This document shows, piece after piece, positions 21,786-35,100 of a stretch of DNA of 64,000 bases. Made by a program: the position numbers and the translations under genes. Under the pieces are notes generated by a model. That model made no database searches, was not told the origin of the DNA, and worked only from the letters and a program-made list of their open reading frames with translations. Every line of letters begins with the position of its first letter. The first letter of the stretch is position 1. The DNA lies in contig NW_026634371.1 of the NCBI RefSeq assembly GCF_024868665.1, positions 10,879-74,878 on the forward strand, written 5' to 3'. This DNA comes from Triplophysa rosa (lineage: Eukaryota > Chordata > Actinopteri > Cypriniformes > Nemacheilidae).

Positions 21786-24422
21786 GAGTTAAAAGAAATC
21801 AAGTACATTGCATGGTCAAAGCACTTACAGGAAAATAAATGATCAATTATTAAATTCTTATTGGACACAAAAACTTTGTTGTATTTTGTAAAAACTTTAA
21901 ATTGTATTAAATGTTCTGTTGTTTGTATTTAGTTTTCACGTTTGTGTAGTGTTAAAAAACAGGAACTGCTTTATGACCAGTCTTGTTTAAATTTTGCAAA
22001 ATGGTCTACTCTATACAGATGACAGATGACAAAATCAAACCATTCTGCATGGGAAGTATAAGATATTATCTCAATACAAAGTATTGGTGCTTTTTTGTAA
22101 AATCATGCTTGGGAAATATTATTATTATTCATTGTGAATGCTGTATGAGCACTTTCACCTGTAAGTAGTAAATCAGTAAATTGTAAACGCTGATCTGCAT
22201 GTTAATAATTACAGACTGATGTATTTATTTAGTACTGTTTTTAATTAGAGGTTTATGAAGAGAAATAAAATTAAACAGTTGGTAATCATGTTGAATGGAG
22301 TGTTGTTTTACTGTGATGAAGTGCAGAAGCTATGCAGTCAGCACTCATGTGACCAGTGGCGACCGGGACATCAGTAACCAGAGCGCAGTTTTTTTCTTGG
22401 ACAACTGTGCGAAATTCTTTTTTAAATTTCATTGATTATTTTAGATTTAAAACAACCTGCACACATTTAAACAAACTGCTGGACTTTTTTGGGACAGTCT
22501 GAAATGGCTTGGGCATCGAGACCATGCAATAATGATGCATTTATAATTTGGAATTAATTTAAAATCTGCACAGGAGTTTTCCATCTGCACTTTCCACTGA
22601 GGTTATAATGGGTAAGAAATTAATATTTTTTATATTGTTTAAATATAAATGTTGTTTTGTATTTGTAAAGAAATATTACATTTACCATACGCTTTTATTC
22701 AAACGACTTACATTGCATTATCCTATACATTTGTTTCTAAGTATGTGCAATCCCCTGGGATCGAACCCACAACTTTGGCATTGTTATCACCATGCTGTTA
22801 CCACTGAGCTACAGGAAAGCTTATGTATGTGTTTAGCAGTGACGTTCTTACAAAATCATCATTAAAATCCACAAAAAATATGCACTTATGCACTGTTTAG
22901 TATATTTTTTTGTGTTTTTAATAGATCTGTATGGATCGTAAGGAAGATTGTTATTTCACCATGACTCATGTGTAAAAACAGTAATGAGGTCATTGTCAGT
23001 TAAACAATGTGTGTGTGTACCATTATAATGTCATCTCACTTGTGATTCAGCTGCTTTGTGTGAACATTTTGTGAGGACAATGTCACTACAGACACATATC
23101 AATATTAACATGGCTTACCACTCATTTATAGTCGTTTTATGGATTATTTAAGTGATTGATTTTGGCATTCAACATAAGTGCCTGGTCAACCAAATAACTG
23201 TAAGTGTGATGACAAAACAATGTTTCGAAAAAATAATTTATCAATACAAACAGTCAAAAAAAGAAAATACATTTTAAAGAGAAACAAGCACCAAACATAA
23301 CATTGCGTCTGAAAGCAAGGTTCAATTTTTTTAAACAAAATCCAAATCCTTGAGTTATAATTTGTTAAACTGATCTGAGCAAAATTCTGAATCTAAATCC
23401 ACCATAAACATCTGCTGCAATGAATACAAGCAAGCTGTAGAGCCACTTCACGGTTGAACTGACTGTGTCAATGTGGACAAAGGTTTATATTGTCTCTTTC
23501 TGGAGGAAGAGCTTTATTCAGACTCGTGCCCTGATCTGTAGTTTGGTGCATGGCACTGCAGTGCTGATGATGTCATATGCACTGCTGAGGATACTGAAGG
23601 AATAGGGAACATGAGTAGAATTAGATCATATGCCTCTGTTGACTTATTAAGATGACTTAAGCAGTTTTTTGTTCTCTCATGACAGGCGATGTCTATTTAG
23701 CTAATGGTGTACAGTTTACGTACGACTTGTACAGTGAGATGTTCTTTATGTGTCCCTGGATGCTTGAGTGCTATTGTGGGATGGGAATGTGTTTCTGTGT
23801 TTGAGATCCTTTTTCCACCCACAGCTCCTAATTCAAGCTCTGCCCTCTGGGAGGTTGTGACATAGACTTCATTCATTACCTGTTCTGTTTCTCATCTGGA
23901 CCATGATAACTCATGGCAATTCAAAGCATTTACCAAATGAAGTAAAAAGCAAGTTTCGCAAAAGATTTAATCATTTCTTTTTTCATTTTATGAAATGTTC
24001 AGATCACCAAAAAAACATTTAAATATTTTTTTCTGGTGAAGTCACAAGTCGCATGACCGCATTATAATTTTCTCAGAGAAACAAACATTTCATTCATTTC
24101 AGTTAGCTTAGTTTTTCAGGCCTGAACAATGAGGCCCACGCATTGATGTCATAAACAAAAGAATGCAAAATGTATTTGAGCTCAGTATGGGCTATTTATG
24201 GCATAAAGATGTTTGTTAATGTAAATATGGCATAATATAAAAACGATTAAAACAAAAACCTAATAACAAAATGACTGTTGTATCTGTTTATCATCACTTT
24301 ACAATGTTTACTTAAAAAATAAAGCATTTGTCACACGACAGCTAGTCCTCTATCAAGTTGCATTCTGTTTAAAAAATGACACATCTATTTGCAAGCTGGT
24401 CAGATTTATAGGATGTTATTAT
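21786..24422. other. intergenic region between the lipase and adhesion genes
   Basis: AAAATAAATGATC at about 21832 is a good poly(A) signal just after the lipase stop codon. Beyond it the DNA is AT-rich. Apart from the SINE at 22676-22821 I see no coding or repeat feature. Regulatory elements may lie here but cannot be recognised from sequence alone. Confidence 0.4.
22676..22821 (-). repeat. tRNA-derived SINE
   Basis: Read on the minus strand it starts with a tRNA-like head: A-box region TAGCTCAGTGGTAACAGCATG and B-box GGTTCGATCCC. It ends with a tail resembling GTAAGTCGTTTGAATAAAAG. This is the fullest copy of the SINE whose tail alone appears at 8933-8969, 39353-39420 and about 59497-59540. 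The tRNA head is degenerate, so it is not a tRNA gene. Confidence 0.7.
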
Positions 24423-24430
24423 GAGAGAGC

Positions 24431-24490
<60 letters not shown>
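24423..24490. repeat. (GA)n microsatellite
   Basis: A nearly uninterrupted GA run of about 65 bases, beginning with a GCGC imperfection. It lies 100-300 bases upstream of the probable first exon of the adhesion gene. GA tracts can bind GAF-like factors or influence promoters, but no role is shown. Confidence 0.95.
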
Positions 24491-24492
<2 letters not shown>

Positions 24493-24519
24493 GCGCAAGA
24501 ATGTACCAGTGAGAGGGGA

Positions 24520-24926
24520 GGGGGTGGAACATCATTCATGGTCAATGGGCAGTGTAGTCATATGGATTAAGACAATGAAGAGTAATGAAGAAGTATACTT
24601 TACGGACAACATCTGCTGAGATATTATACTGTTTTTTGGATTTTTGGATTTTGGAGTGCATTCAGTTTTTGGAATACAGTAAAATTATGACAGTTCACTT
24701 CGCCATAAGTAGGAAAAAAACTGCAGGTCATATATAAAAGGTAACCAAATCCAGATGTGTTAGGTATACAAAAGTGTTTTGTTTTCCGTAATATGTAATT
24801 GTGTAATTGTAAACTATATTTAACATCAAATGTTCAGTAGCATTTTGTTTTCTTTTAGCATTGTGAAATGACCTGCTGACACAAATAGAGAAGAATTTGT
24901 GCATCCTGGATCCTACAGTACTTCTG
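24520..24926 (+). other. probable untranslated first exons of the neurofascin-like gene
   Basis: A donor at ATATAAAAG|GTAACC (24740) would close a first exon of uncertain start. A second exon, 24859-24926, has a polypyrimidine tract and TTTTAG acceptor before it and CTTCTG|GTGAGT after it. Neither contains the coding start, which lies in the next exon (26174). The evidence is splice-site quality and position only. Confidence 0.45.
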
Positions 24927-25408
24927 GTGAGTCAGTTTCTGTGAATGTTTACTGCAAATGCCAGTTTTGGAAGATCTTTATTTGATCAAACCAAATATTG
25001 AAGAGTTTGGTTCCAAAATGTGAACTCCATTTTTAAAATCTTTTTTTTAATTCATGTTTTTTATTATGTTATCATGTTTTTATTGTGTTGTATTGTGTTA
25101 GTCAGCTATATATTTTTAGTTATTATGCCTTAAATCAAAACAAACCAACTGCAGTTTGATTGATATTAATTGGAATGCACAATAAAAAACAGGATTTTTG
25201 AAAAGTAAAAGAGAAATGAAAGTTATCTCATTTTGGAACCAAACTCTTGTAACAATGTATACGCAAGACATTTTGTTTTGAATATGTTCATAAATATATG
25301 TAATATATTAATTAAAGCCTTTTCACGGTAAAAAAGTAAACAGACAAATTAGAAGGCTATTTTAGAAACAGAGCCTGTATATTGAACTGAATTTCTCTTT
25401 TCTGGGCA

Positions 25409-26145
25409 GTGGCGGAGCCAGAGTTTTATATATGGGGTGGCCAGGGGGTGGCCAAGGCTACTTAAGGTGGTCCACAGACCATGACAGAAAATTAGTGTGT
25501 AACCCTGACCTGACATCGAATTATCATAAATAAATCCTAGGATTGCTGATTAGCAGTACAAGTGATAAATTATTTCTCAGAGTTCCTCAATCTGTGTCAC
25601 AAATGTGACAAATGTAGCCTAAAACAATTGCTCAACGTAACAAGATTAATGTAGTTCTAATTTCTTTCATTTCTTATGTGATAACTAACGGTCCGATTGC
25701 AAACTGGGTCCACACTACGTAATTAAGCAGATTTAGGGTAATTTCCACATTGCCCATTGTTGCTATTGGTGTACACAGGATCTAAGTAATGGTAGCCTAT
25801 TTATATTCTGCAATTGAGAATGTGAAGCTACGTCATGCCATGTTGAATGTTGCGCCATCTTGGGAGGATATTTGCTAGTGAGTTCAATGCAGTGTTTTGT
25901 TTTTCTTGTTTGATTAGGAAATATAACTATGTTAGGTCGGTCTTGCTGTGTTAAAAACTGTAATAGCATTACACAGTGTGGTTCAGGAAGAGCCCATGGT
26001 TCTTTCACTTTCAATTTCTCCATATATCAAACAAAACAAGTAACTGTAAATATAAAAACAATAATAGCAGTGGCGTATGATCCTCCCAAGATGACGGCGC
26101 CAATGTAACATGCAACATAGGGAGTGACGTCAGCTTCACATTCTC
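25409..26145. mobile_element. transposon remnants in intron, one with a THAP start
   Basis: CAGTGGCGGAGCCAG at about 25409 looks like the end of one DNA transposon. A separate element, 25816-26145, has inverted termini (GAGAATGTGAAGCT and AGCTTCACATTCTC, apart from a one-base difference further in) and an inner pair around CCATCTTGGGAGGAT and ATCCTCCCAAGATG. Between them, 25931-26030 on the plus strand reads MLGRSCCVKNCNS and onwards, like the first zinc-binding cysteines of a THAP domain, then stops. It is a fragment, not a gene. Confidence 0.5.
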
Positions 26146-26173
26146 TACACCTCAGATGCTATCCATTACAGAG

Positions 26174-29100
26174 ATGATGGCGTTGAAATGTTGGAGGGTT
26201 CCAGTTTTTCTAACTATTCTACAGCAGACATGGATTTTAGCTGTGGAAATACCACCTGATGGTGAGGCACAACGTTGTGTAAATGATCTGCAGATATCCT
26301 AAAATTTACTGTACGTGACATAACTTTCATACACTGTCCTTTCAGTTTTCTAAGGCGTTGTTTTTACATGTCTACCCCACAGTCAGACAGCCTCCAATGA
26401 TCATTAAACAAAGTGTTCAAGACTATATTGTAGATCCAGTTGACCCTATAATAGTGGAGTGCGAGGCAACAGGCAACCCTCCTCCAGTGTAAGTAGCTGA
26501 CACTTTATCCATGTATGTGTATGATATGTGTGTACAGAATTCATTTAAGATTACCTTGTACAGTTGTCTAGATGATGTTCTCACAGCATAACACAAAAGG
26601 AATATAATCTCCGCATTGCAGTTTCACATGGACACGTGATGGGGTCTACCTGAACGTAGCGCGGGATCCCCAGGTCAGCATGAGAAGACGTTCTGGCACG
26701 TTGGAGATTTTCTTCTGGGGTCGTCCAGCAGACTACGAGGGCGTGTATCAGTGCACTGCAACGAATGAGTTTGGCTCTGCTTTGTCCAGTCACATCCTTC
26801 TGCGTGTCTCCAGTAAGAATTTACGCTGCAACTATTATAGAGTACCGCAGGGATGACATATTTTTGTAGGCCAGCTCGGAAGTTAGCGCCGCATTGGTTA
26901 CCTCGACTGAAAGTTTATGCATTTTTCCCAATGACTTTTGGAAGATCGCAAAAAATAGGCTCTGTGATTAACAAAGGTTTATGATGTTTACATGTTTTGC
27001 CTTTCAAGATAATCTTTACAAATTAACACAACATTTGTTACTTTTGAAGCCTAAATGCAATCACCAGGTGTAAATAGCTAACATGATGCTTTAAACAGAC
27101 ACCACCACCAAACATCTTTATTAGAAACATGTTCCCTGGTAAGTAATTACTCCGTGAATGAATCCCCATCCACGTTTTTAAAAATTTGTGCCCATGTTGC
27201 ATTATTTGTGAGCTTTGTATGCGCGATGACGTCTAACGTCCCCGCCAAAGGATGTAGTCGCTTTTAGCAACTTGTCAGCAACCACCGTTTTTATGACACA
27301 ATAAAAATCACAAGCGGATTATAACTGGTGTGTTTTACAGTATGTCATAGATAAAACGTGAAAATATTTTGAGGTTTTGTTAACCACAGATCTTATTTTT
27401 AAAAAATCTTATTTTTCTTATTTAAAAGATCCTATTTAAAAAAAAAACATTCAAAAAACCCATAGACTTTGGGGCGATGGAACCGGAAGTGCTAAAATGG
27501 TAACTCGCTTCAAAGGTTTGCATTCAAAAATACATAATCTCTGCTGTCTATTGAACTGCATTTAGTTTGTAGATCTTTTAATGTGAGATTGTTGCCATCC
27601 TGTGAACAGAGGCCCGCACATGGCTAAAGGAATATCTGGAGCCAGTCTCGGTGGTGGTTGGACTTCCTCTTATCCTACCATGCAATCCACCTGAAGGTCC
27701 TCCAAAACCGGACACCTTCTGGCTGAACAGCAGTGAGTATTTTGTTTAGTCATTGGTTAGTGGTGCTTCACTGGTCATTAGCTGGCCCAGGCCTGTCATT
27801 GACTGTCCAAAAACCTAGTGTTCCAAAACATCCAGGTGGATTTTCTATGTTTGTAAGTGTTTTATGTAAAGATTTGTAAAGGTACAACTGTATCTTTTTG
27901 TCCAAAGCTATGACACCAATCCGTCAGGATCGCAGAGTGTCGAAGGCAGAGAATGGAGATCTGTACTTCTCCAGTATAGTAGCAGAAGATGCTAATACTA
28001 ACTACGTCTGTGTTGCACGTTTCCGCTTCACGAACACCATCCAGCAGAAACCACCGCTCATCCTACAGGTGCTCACAGGTCTGTTAGCTATTTTATGATC
28101 CAGCTGAAATATGACTTTGTGCTCTGTTGGCCTAATTATTTTCCTTTTGCCTATGGTTGTGTGAGTTCAGTTGCGGAAGAACCATGATTAAACCCATCTA
28201 ACAGTCTAATACAGTGGTGAGTTAGGACTCTTATTACAAAATGACTTTTTGGAAACACTCAACAAGCTGCTACTAAACTACTAATCTATTGCCTTGATAG
28301 TTTGTGAGTGTTATTCATTTAATGAAGTGTTACTGTATGTCGGTGTAGCTCGCATGGCGGCCCACACAGCACCCAAGTTTCTGAAACCCAAAGGAACTAT
28401 GAGCACAATAATTGCAATGCTGGGGGAAGAACTCATTTTGGAGTGTTTCGCTGCTGGAGTGTGAGTTTTAGAAACAGTTTGATGAAAAACCTTAAATATA
28501 TCTTGAAATTCATGATGTCAGAGCTTTTAAACCCCAACCATTTACATTAATATTTCAGAATTTTTTTATTTATTTTATATTACAGTCCGACTCCCACCAT
28601 CAAATGGACTAAGAATTGGGAGGAGCTGTCCATGGCAGGGAAGAAGTTGGAGAACTTCAACAAAACGCTCAGAATAAAGAAGATCAACATGGATGATGGA
28701 GGAGATTACATCTGCACCGCTTCCAACAGAATGGGCAGTCTGGACCACGTCATCACTGTCAGGGTCAAATGTAGAATACTCAGTTACTTTTTCACTGTTG
28801 TTCAGTATGTAAATAATGTGTGCTGCTATTCTACAAAATGTGGAAAGCTAAATATCCTTTCATCCGTCAGCGGTTCCGTTTTGGTTGGATAAACCCGAGA
28901 GTCTCGTGTTGTCTCGTGATGACAGTGGCAGTATAGTTTGTACAGCCGATGGTATTCCTCGACCTCAGATACAGTGGATGGTTAATGGAGAGCCTATCAA
29001 TGGTGAGAAAGACAACAGTTTCATGACCAACCAGATGGACGGCAAAGCTCTTTAACACACCCTTTGATTCTGTGTTTTTACTTCAGAGGCCCCCAGGAGT

Positions 29101-32100
29101 CCCGGCAGACAGGTCTCAAGAGATACTTTGACGTTCCGCTCTGTGGTTCCTGATAGCGCTGCAGTGTTCCAGTGCAATGCTTCTAACCCGTATGGTTACA
29201 TCATGGCAAATGCTTTTCTGGCTGTGATGGGTAAGAGCTATTAAATTAATCTATATATATAGCATGGGCCTAACTAGTGTATTTATGTAACTGACTGTTG
29301 TGTGTAGATATGAAACCACGTCTGTTGGGACACAGAGATGAACTTGTTAAATCAACAGAAGGCAATCATACTCATTTAGACTGCCCGTATTTTGGCTCTC
29401 CTAAGCCTGAGCTACGATGGTAACTATTATTCTTGTATTTCATATAATTTTTTGTATTACACAATATCAAATATTTAAAATTTAAAGGTTCAGATGACAT
29501 AATTCCCTTCTCCATGTGTTTTTGTATAGGTCAAAGGGTGGAATAGGTGCGTTGGGAGGAGGTCATTATAGAGTTCTTCCAAACGGTACACTTGAGATCA
29601 GAAACACAAAGATACAAGACCAGGGAACCTATGTGTGCGTTGCGAGCAACGTCATTGGACGAGATGAGAGAGAGGTTCAACTAGAGGTCAAAGGTTAGTC
29701 TCTGGAGCTCATCCTTCTTTTTAAATGTCAGCCATACATTTGGATGTTGGTGTCATTTATTCTGTAATTATAGACAAAAATTGTGGGTAAAAGGGAAGGT
29801 TTTACATTTTGTTTTATAGTTTTTCATTCTGTTTAATCAAATATGCAAATCTAAGACAAAATAGGTTTTAATTTAAAAATAAGACTAAATAAGTTTGCAT
29901 GTAGACGGTTTCAGCAGCAACAACATAAAAAAAACTTTATGTGGCCCAAACTTAACCTCCGCAAAGAATCAATAACTGTTGAGTAGATTTTGTCTATTTT
30001 AATACAATGAATTTACAATAAAATATGAATATATATTAATATTAATATTAAGTTAATATAACTATTGGGACTAATTGTTATATTATAACCAAACACAGAC
30101 CAGAAGTTAACTTCAGGCCAGGTGCCTGCCTCCGATAAAACTGTCTATATAATGGGCTAGTTGCACAAGATGGCGCCGGTGAGTTTTTGCAATGCCAGGG
30201 TCGTCAAACTAATTTCCGGACGTATAACACTATTGAATTGTTTTGGCTTAACGAAATGCTCAGCAATGTAAAGAGGATCTGTCATATCGCTAATAAATGA
30301 CTTTTTTTTATCTAAAAAACACCCATATTTGCCGGGCCAAAATCTTCCTTTTCCCATACAGTGTTACGACCAGACGTTAGTCTGCCGACCCTGGTGTCCC
30401 AAAAGCTCACGGGCACCATCTTGTGCAACTAGCAAATTTGAGATTTTCTATATTGCATATTATCTTTAATTATATAAACCTGTTTTTTTTTGTAGAGCCC
30501 ATCAAAATCATTCGTGCCCCACGCAATACTGAAGTCATAAGAGGAAGTCTCGCTCGCTTCGACTGCAAAATTAATTTTGACCAGACTCTGGAAATAACCC
30601 TTACTTGGCTTAAGGACAAAAAGTTCTTGATCTTAGGAAGGAGGTAAACATAAATCTCATCTCCGCTATTAGACCTTGCTACTGTCCTGGCTGAGGTGTC
30701 ATTAGTGCTATATTGTTGAATGTGTGTGTGTTGTAGGATGACAAAGGATGAAGATTCTCTGAGTATTGCTGATGTGAACAGAAGGGATGAAGGCGTGTAC
30801 ACCTGCAGAGTTAAAAGTGAACTGGAGGAGGTCACTGGCTCTGCCAAACTTATCGTGATGGGTACAAGCACATACACTCGCATCTTGTGTACGTTAGCTG
30901 TGCATATATTTCTAAAAATGCATATGTATTTGTGTGTATATCATTTTGCTTTCAGACCGTCCAGACCCCCCCACTGATTTAGAGATCTCTGACCCAACAG
31001 AGAGGAGCGTTAGACTTACCTGGATACCAGGACTGAGCAACCACAGTCCTATAAAAGGTACACATTACACAGATTCGCCTAAATGAGATATCCAGAAAGA
31101 AATCATAAATCCGTACAATGTCATTTTGAATGCACTTTCTTTGTAGAATACTTGGTTCAGTATACAGAAGATCTCCTTGCTGACTATTGGCTGATCCCCA
31201 GTGGCTGGCAGAACCTGACCAGTTACCCTGGCAACCTGATCTCTGTTGTTTTACAACTAACACCATTTGTGGAATATCGCTTCCGGGTCATCGCTATAAA
31301 TGGCATTGGCCCCAGTAAACCCAGCTGGGCGTCTGCGTACTACCAGACCGGTGGAGCAGGTATAATATATAATGGATCTACAACGTAATAGTACACATAC
31401 TATGCATGTTTGTGTAAACTGTGCATTATAGATGTTATATTATTTTATTTATTTATTTAAATTAAATAATAATAAAAGTAATAATATATATTTTTCTTTA
31501 TATGTATACTTAATTTATTATTGAAATAAAAAGTATGCAATACATTTTTTAAATATTTAATTTACTTATTATAGTTTTCTTATAAAAGATATGTACAGTA
31601 TTCTTATATATCTTAAATGTCTTATATAATTGATTTTTTATTCCTTTAGTGCCTGATGCCATCCCACGAAACATTAAAGGACTGGGCAGTGGTGTGTTCA
31701 GAAATAACATGGAAATAAGCTGGGAGGTGATGAATAGATGATTCACAGACCCATTAATTTAACCATTTTTGATTTTATTACTTTAAAGATCTCACCTGCT
31801 TTACTTAATATGTTTGAAACATTTAAGGACAGGCTGCTTAACCCATATTCATTACAAACTGTCTGAAGTTCATAATTCTTCTTTAACAGTATCAGATTAG
31901 TTGATTCTTTCAGTTTTTCCTTTAAGTTTGTATTCCTTAACATGAATTCTGTGATTTATACTAACTGTGATGTTTTTGTCCCTTTCGAAGCCACTGGAGT
32001 ACAGAGAATGGAATGGTCCGAAACTGGGCTACATGGTTTGGTGGAGACGGCGGGATTCCAGGGAGGAGTGGAAGAACTACACAACATATTGGTGGTGTAG

Positions 32101-35100
32101 CTACATCATCTATGACACGGACACCTTCACGCCCTATGAGATTAAAGTTCAGGCCATCAACTTCTTTGGCTATGGCCCGGAATCCCCTATCGTCATCGGC
32201 TACTCTGGGGAGGACCGTAAGTTTCATCTTATTTATGCTTTCAAAACACTACCTCATGTCGATAGTCAGGCTCACACTATTGATTGAGTTAGTGTCCCTG
32301 TGTCTGCCACTTATGAAAGAAATACATCAGTGCATCACTGCTATCCAAACCTTGTGCTTTTTTAAAGGCCCTGTTGCAGCTCCATCTGATCTAAGGGTAG
32401 AAGACATAGAGAGCACAAAGTTGACAGTCCATTGGGAACCAGTGGCACGAGCCGACGTCATGGGTGATATAAAAGAGTACAAGGTAAGACTTTTATAACA
32501 ATAATGTCATTTTAAGTCATTGAAATAATAATAATCTATGCACTGTAAGTAAGCTGAAATTTATCCATGCAATAAATAATATAAGCCACTGAAGGAGCTG
32601 TATTTGATTTCCCAGGTGTACTATTGGAGAGAAAGCAGCCGTCTGCCCTCGCACACTGTGATCAGAAGAATTAAAACCAAGAGTTTTAAAGCTAATGGAC
32701 CTCGCCTTTCTGGAACATTGACTGGTTTGGTTTCTTATAGTAACTACAGGATGCATATGGTAGTGGCTAATAACCGCTACGAGGGTCCACCAAGCAACAC
32801 TATTGAATTTCAGACGCCTGAAGGAGGTATTAACATAGAAAATGTTGACAAATTTGACAAAATATATAGGTGTGGCTGTGAACAAATGTGTTTACTTTCT
32901 GCCGCAGTGCCATCGATTCCCAGATCATTCAGAATCATGCACAGGCACTATGACACTATTTATCTAGACTGGGAAGAACCTGCAGAACCCAACGGGATCC
33001 TGACCGGATATATTCTCAAATACCAGACCCGTAAGTGTTGCACATTTGCGCGGCTTTAGCTAGCAATTTCCCCCGCAGAATTGTTTTCACACAAATGAAC
33101 ATACTGTACTCTCTGAAAAAGATTGTGATGAGATTTCTTCTTTAGTGAACATCACCCTTGGGGACAGAATCCAGGTGGAAGACATTCCTCCAAACATCAC
33201 CTATTTCTCTCTCCGTCGATTCGATCGATACACACGATACAAGTTTTCACTGGCAGCTCAAACGGAGGTTGGAGTCGGGGAGGCGTTCACGGAAGAATCG
33301 CCGCATTTTACGACTGAGGGTAAATGTGGACGGTCATACTATAAGATCAAAGGAGAAACTTTGTTAAAATGATTTTTAGCTCTTAAACCTGTCTGTGTCC
33401 GAGAGCAGAACATACTCGGGATCAAGTGGACATTGTAACGCAGGGCTGGTTCATTGGCTTGATGTGTGCCGTTGCTCTGCTGGTTCTCATCATGCTTATA
33501 GTGTTTTTCATCAAGAGAAGCCGTGGAGGAAAGTACGCAGGTGCAGTCTGAATTATATAATAGCTTTAACAAAGCCACCAGTTAGACTGATGGTATTATT
33601 GTGAAAGACAATTAAATGTTCTTTTTTTGTGTGTTTAAAGTGCGGGACAAAAAAGATTTTGCATTGGAGCCAATGGATGATAGAGAGAATGGAACATTTG
33701 ATTACAGGTAACTGTTTAATAAAAAACTCTGTGTAAGGTGACAAAACTGAAGACAAAACCCCAGGACTGAGGTTGATATTATCAATGTTAAAGATCGTGG
33801 ATCGACACAGTTTCTGCCAATCTCATATTAATCTTGAGTGCCTTTACAGTAGTATTGCATACGTCGTATCTTCGAAGAGTATTTAGTTTGATCAAATTTA
33901 TAAAAGAGAGATACAGCTGTACGATTATTTCCAGAAAAACACGAGCTGCTAGAGATGGGACTAGTGAGGAGAGTGGGATGGAACTAACGTTACAGCACGA
34001 GCAAGCAACACATCATACCTTCGTGTTTTGTACATTATGCACGTATGCGCCGATTGCCAACAAAACACAGATGTATGACTTAGTTCGACTTACCGCGTGC
34101 AGTTCATGTCCTGCAGTTTGGCCAATAAAAGGAATAGGATCCCTTTGATGACACAGGGATCCAGAATTAGAAAAAAACTTTCCGAAACAAGTCGGAGTGC
34201 TGGAGGAATGTATCAAGTACAGAAATACTACTTCATACATCCAACTCGTTTTTAATAAGTTGACCATGTGACCAAGCCAGCATGTTTAACAGTGTAAAGA
34301 TGTCAGAATGTATGACATAGCATGATAGCGCCACTTTAAACGAATACTCATATTTACTACAGGCAAAGGTTTTAGGTGATTTACATACTTAAAACAGTTT
34401 ATGAAATACACTAGGGATGTAAAATTAATCTTGTCATTTACATCATAATTATCATATTAGCACAGGATGATTTGGAGTATACACTGTACGCCACAATAAT
34501 TTTCCCTCTTTCCCTTTCCAATTCATCCATTTATTCATCATCATTCATACACCATCTCTTTTATTTTTTACTCCATGTGTTTTGCGATTGGACCACTGAA
34601 GGTCTCTTGAGAGGTATGATACATGTCATGCATAACACATGTTAAATTAAATTGTGTGTTTGTTTGCCTGCAATACGTAACATTTTAACCGCAAGGGATA
34701 TTCTAGTCTCTTAAGATTAAGCTTTTAAGCAATCAAGCTTATTTGGTAAGATTATATTGAATAAGATGCTTTGTCCAACAAAACATTACATTTCTTGTAA
34801 TTTTTTTACTTTGATATCTACTGCAGGATAACACGAGTGTCCACCCTGCCCTACACCAGACGGTATTTATTTCACAAAACTCATTTCATTTCTTTATGTT
34901 AAAGGTATAGTTCACCCAAAAATGAAAATTCTGTCATCATTTACTCACCCTCAAATTGTTCCAAATACATTTCTTTGTTCTGATAAACACAGATAAAGAT
35001 ATTTGGAAGAATGCTTGTAACCAAACAGTTCTTGGCCACCATTGACTACCATAGTAGGAAAAATTGCTTCATAAATTTCTTTGTTCTGTTGAACACAATA

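Noticed and set aside
22676..22821. tRNA gene on the minus strand
   Set aside because: A- and B-box motifs are present, but the acceptor and anticodon stems do not form and a SINE tail follows. The same applies to 39652-39897, 42472-42722 and the LTR at 54371.
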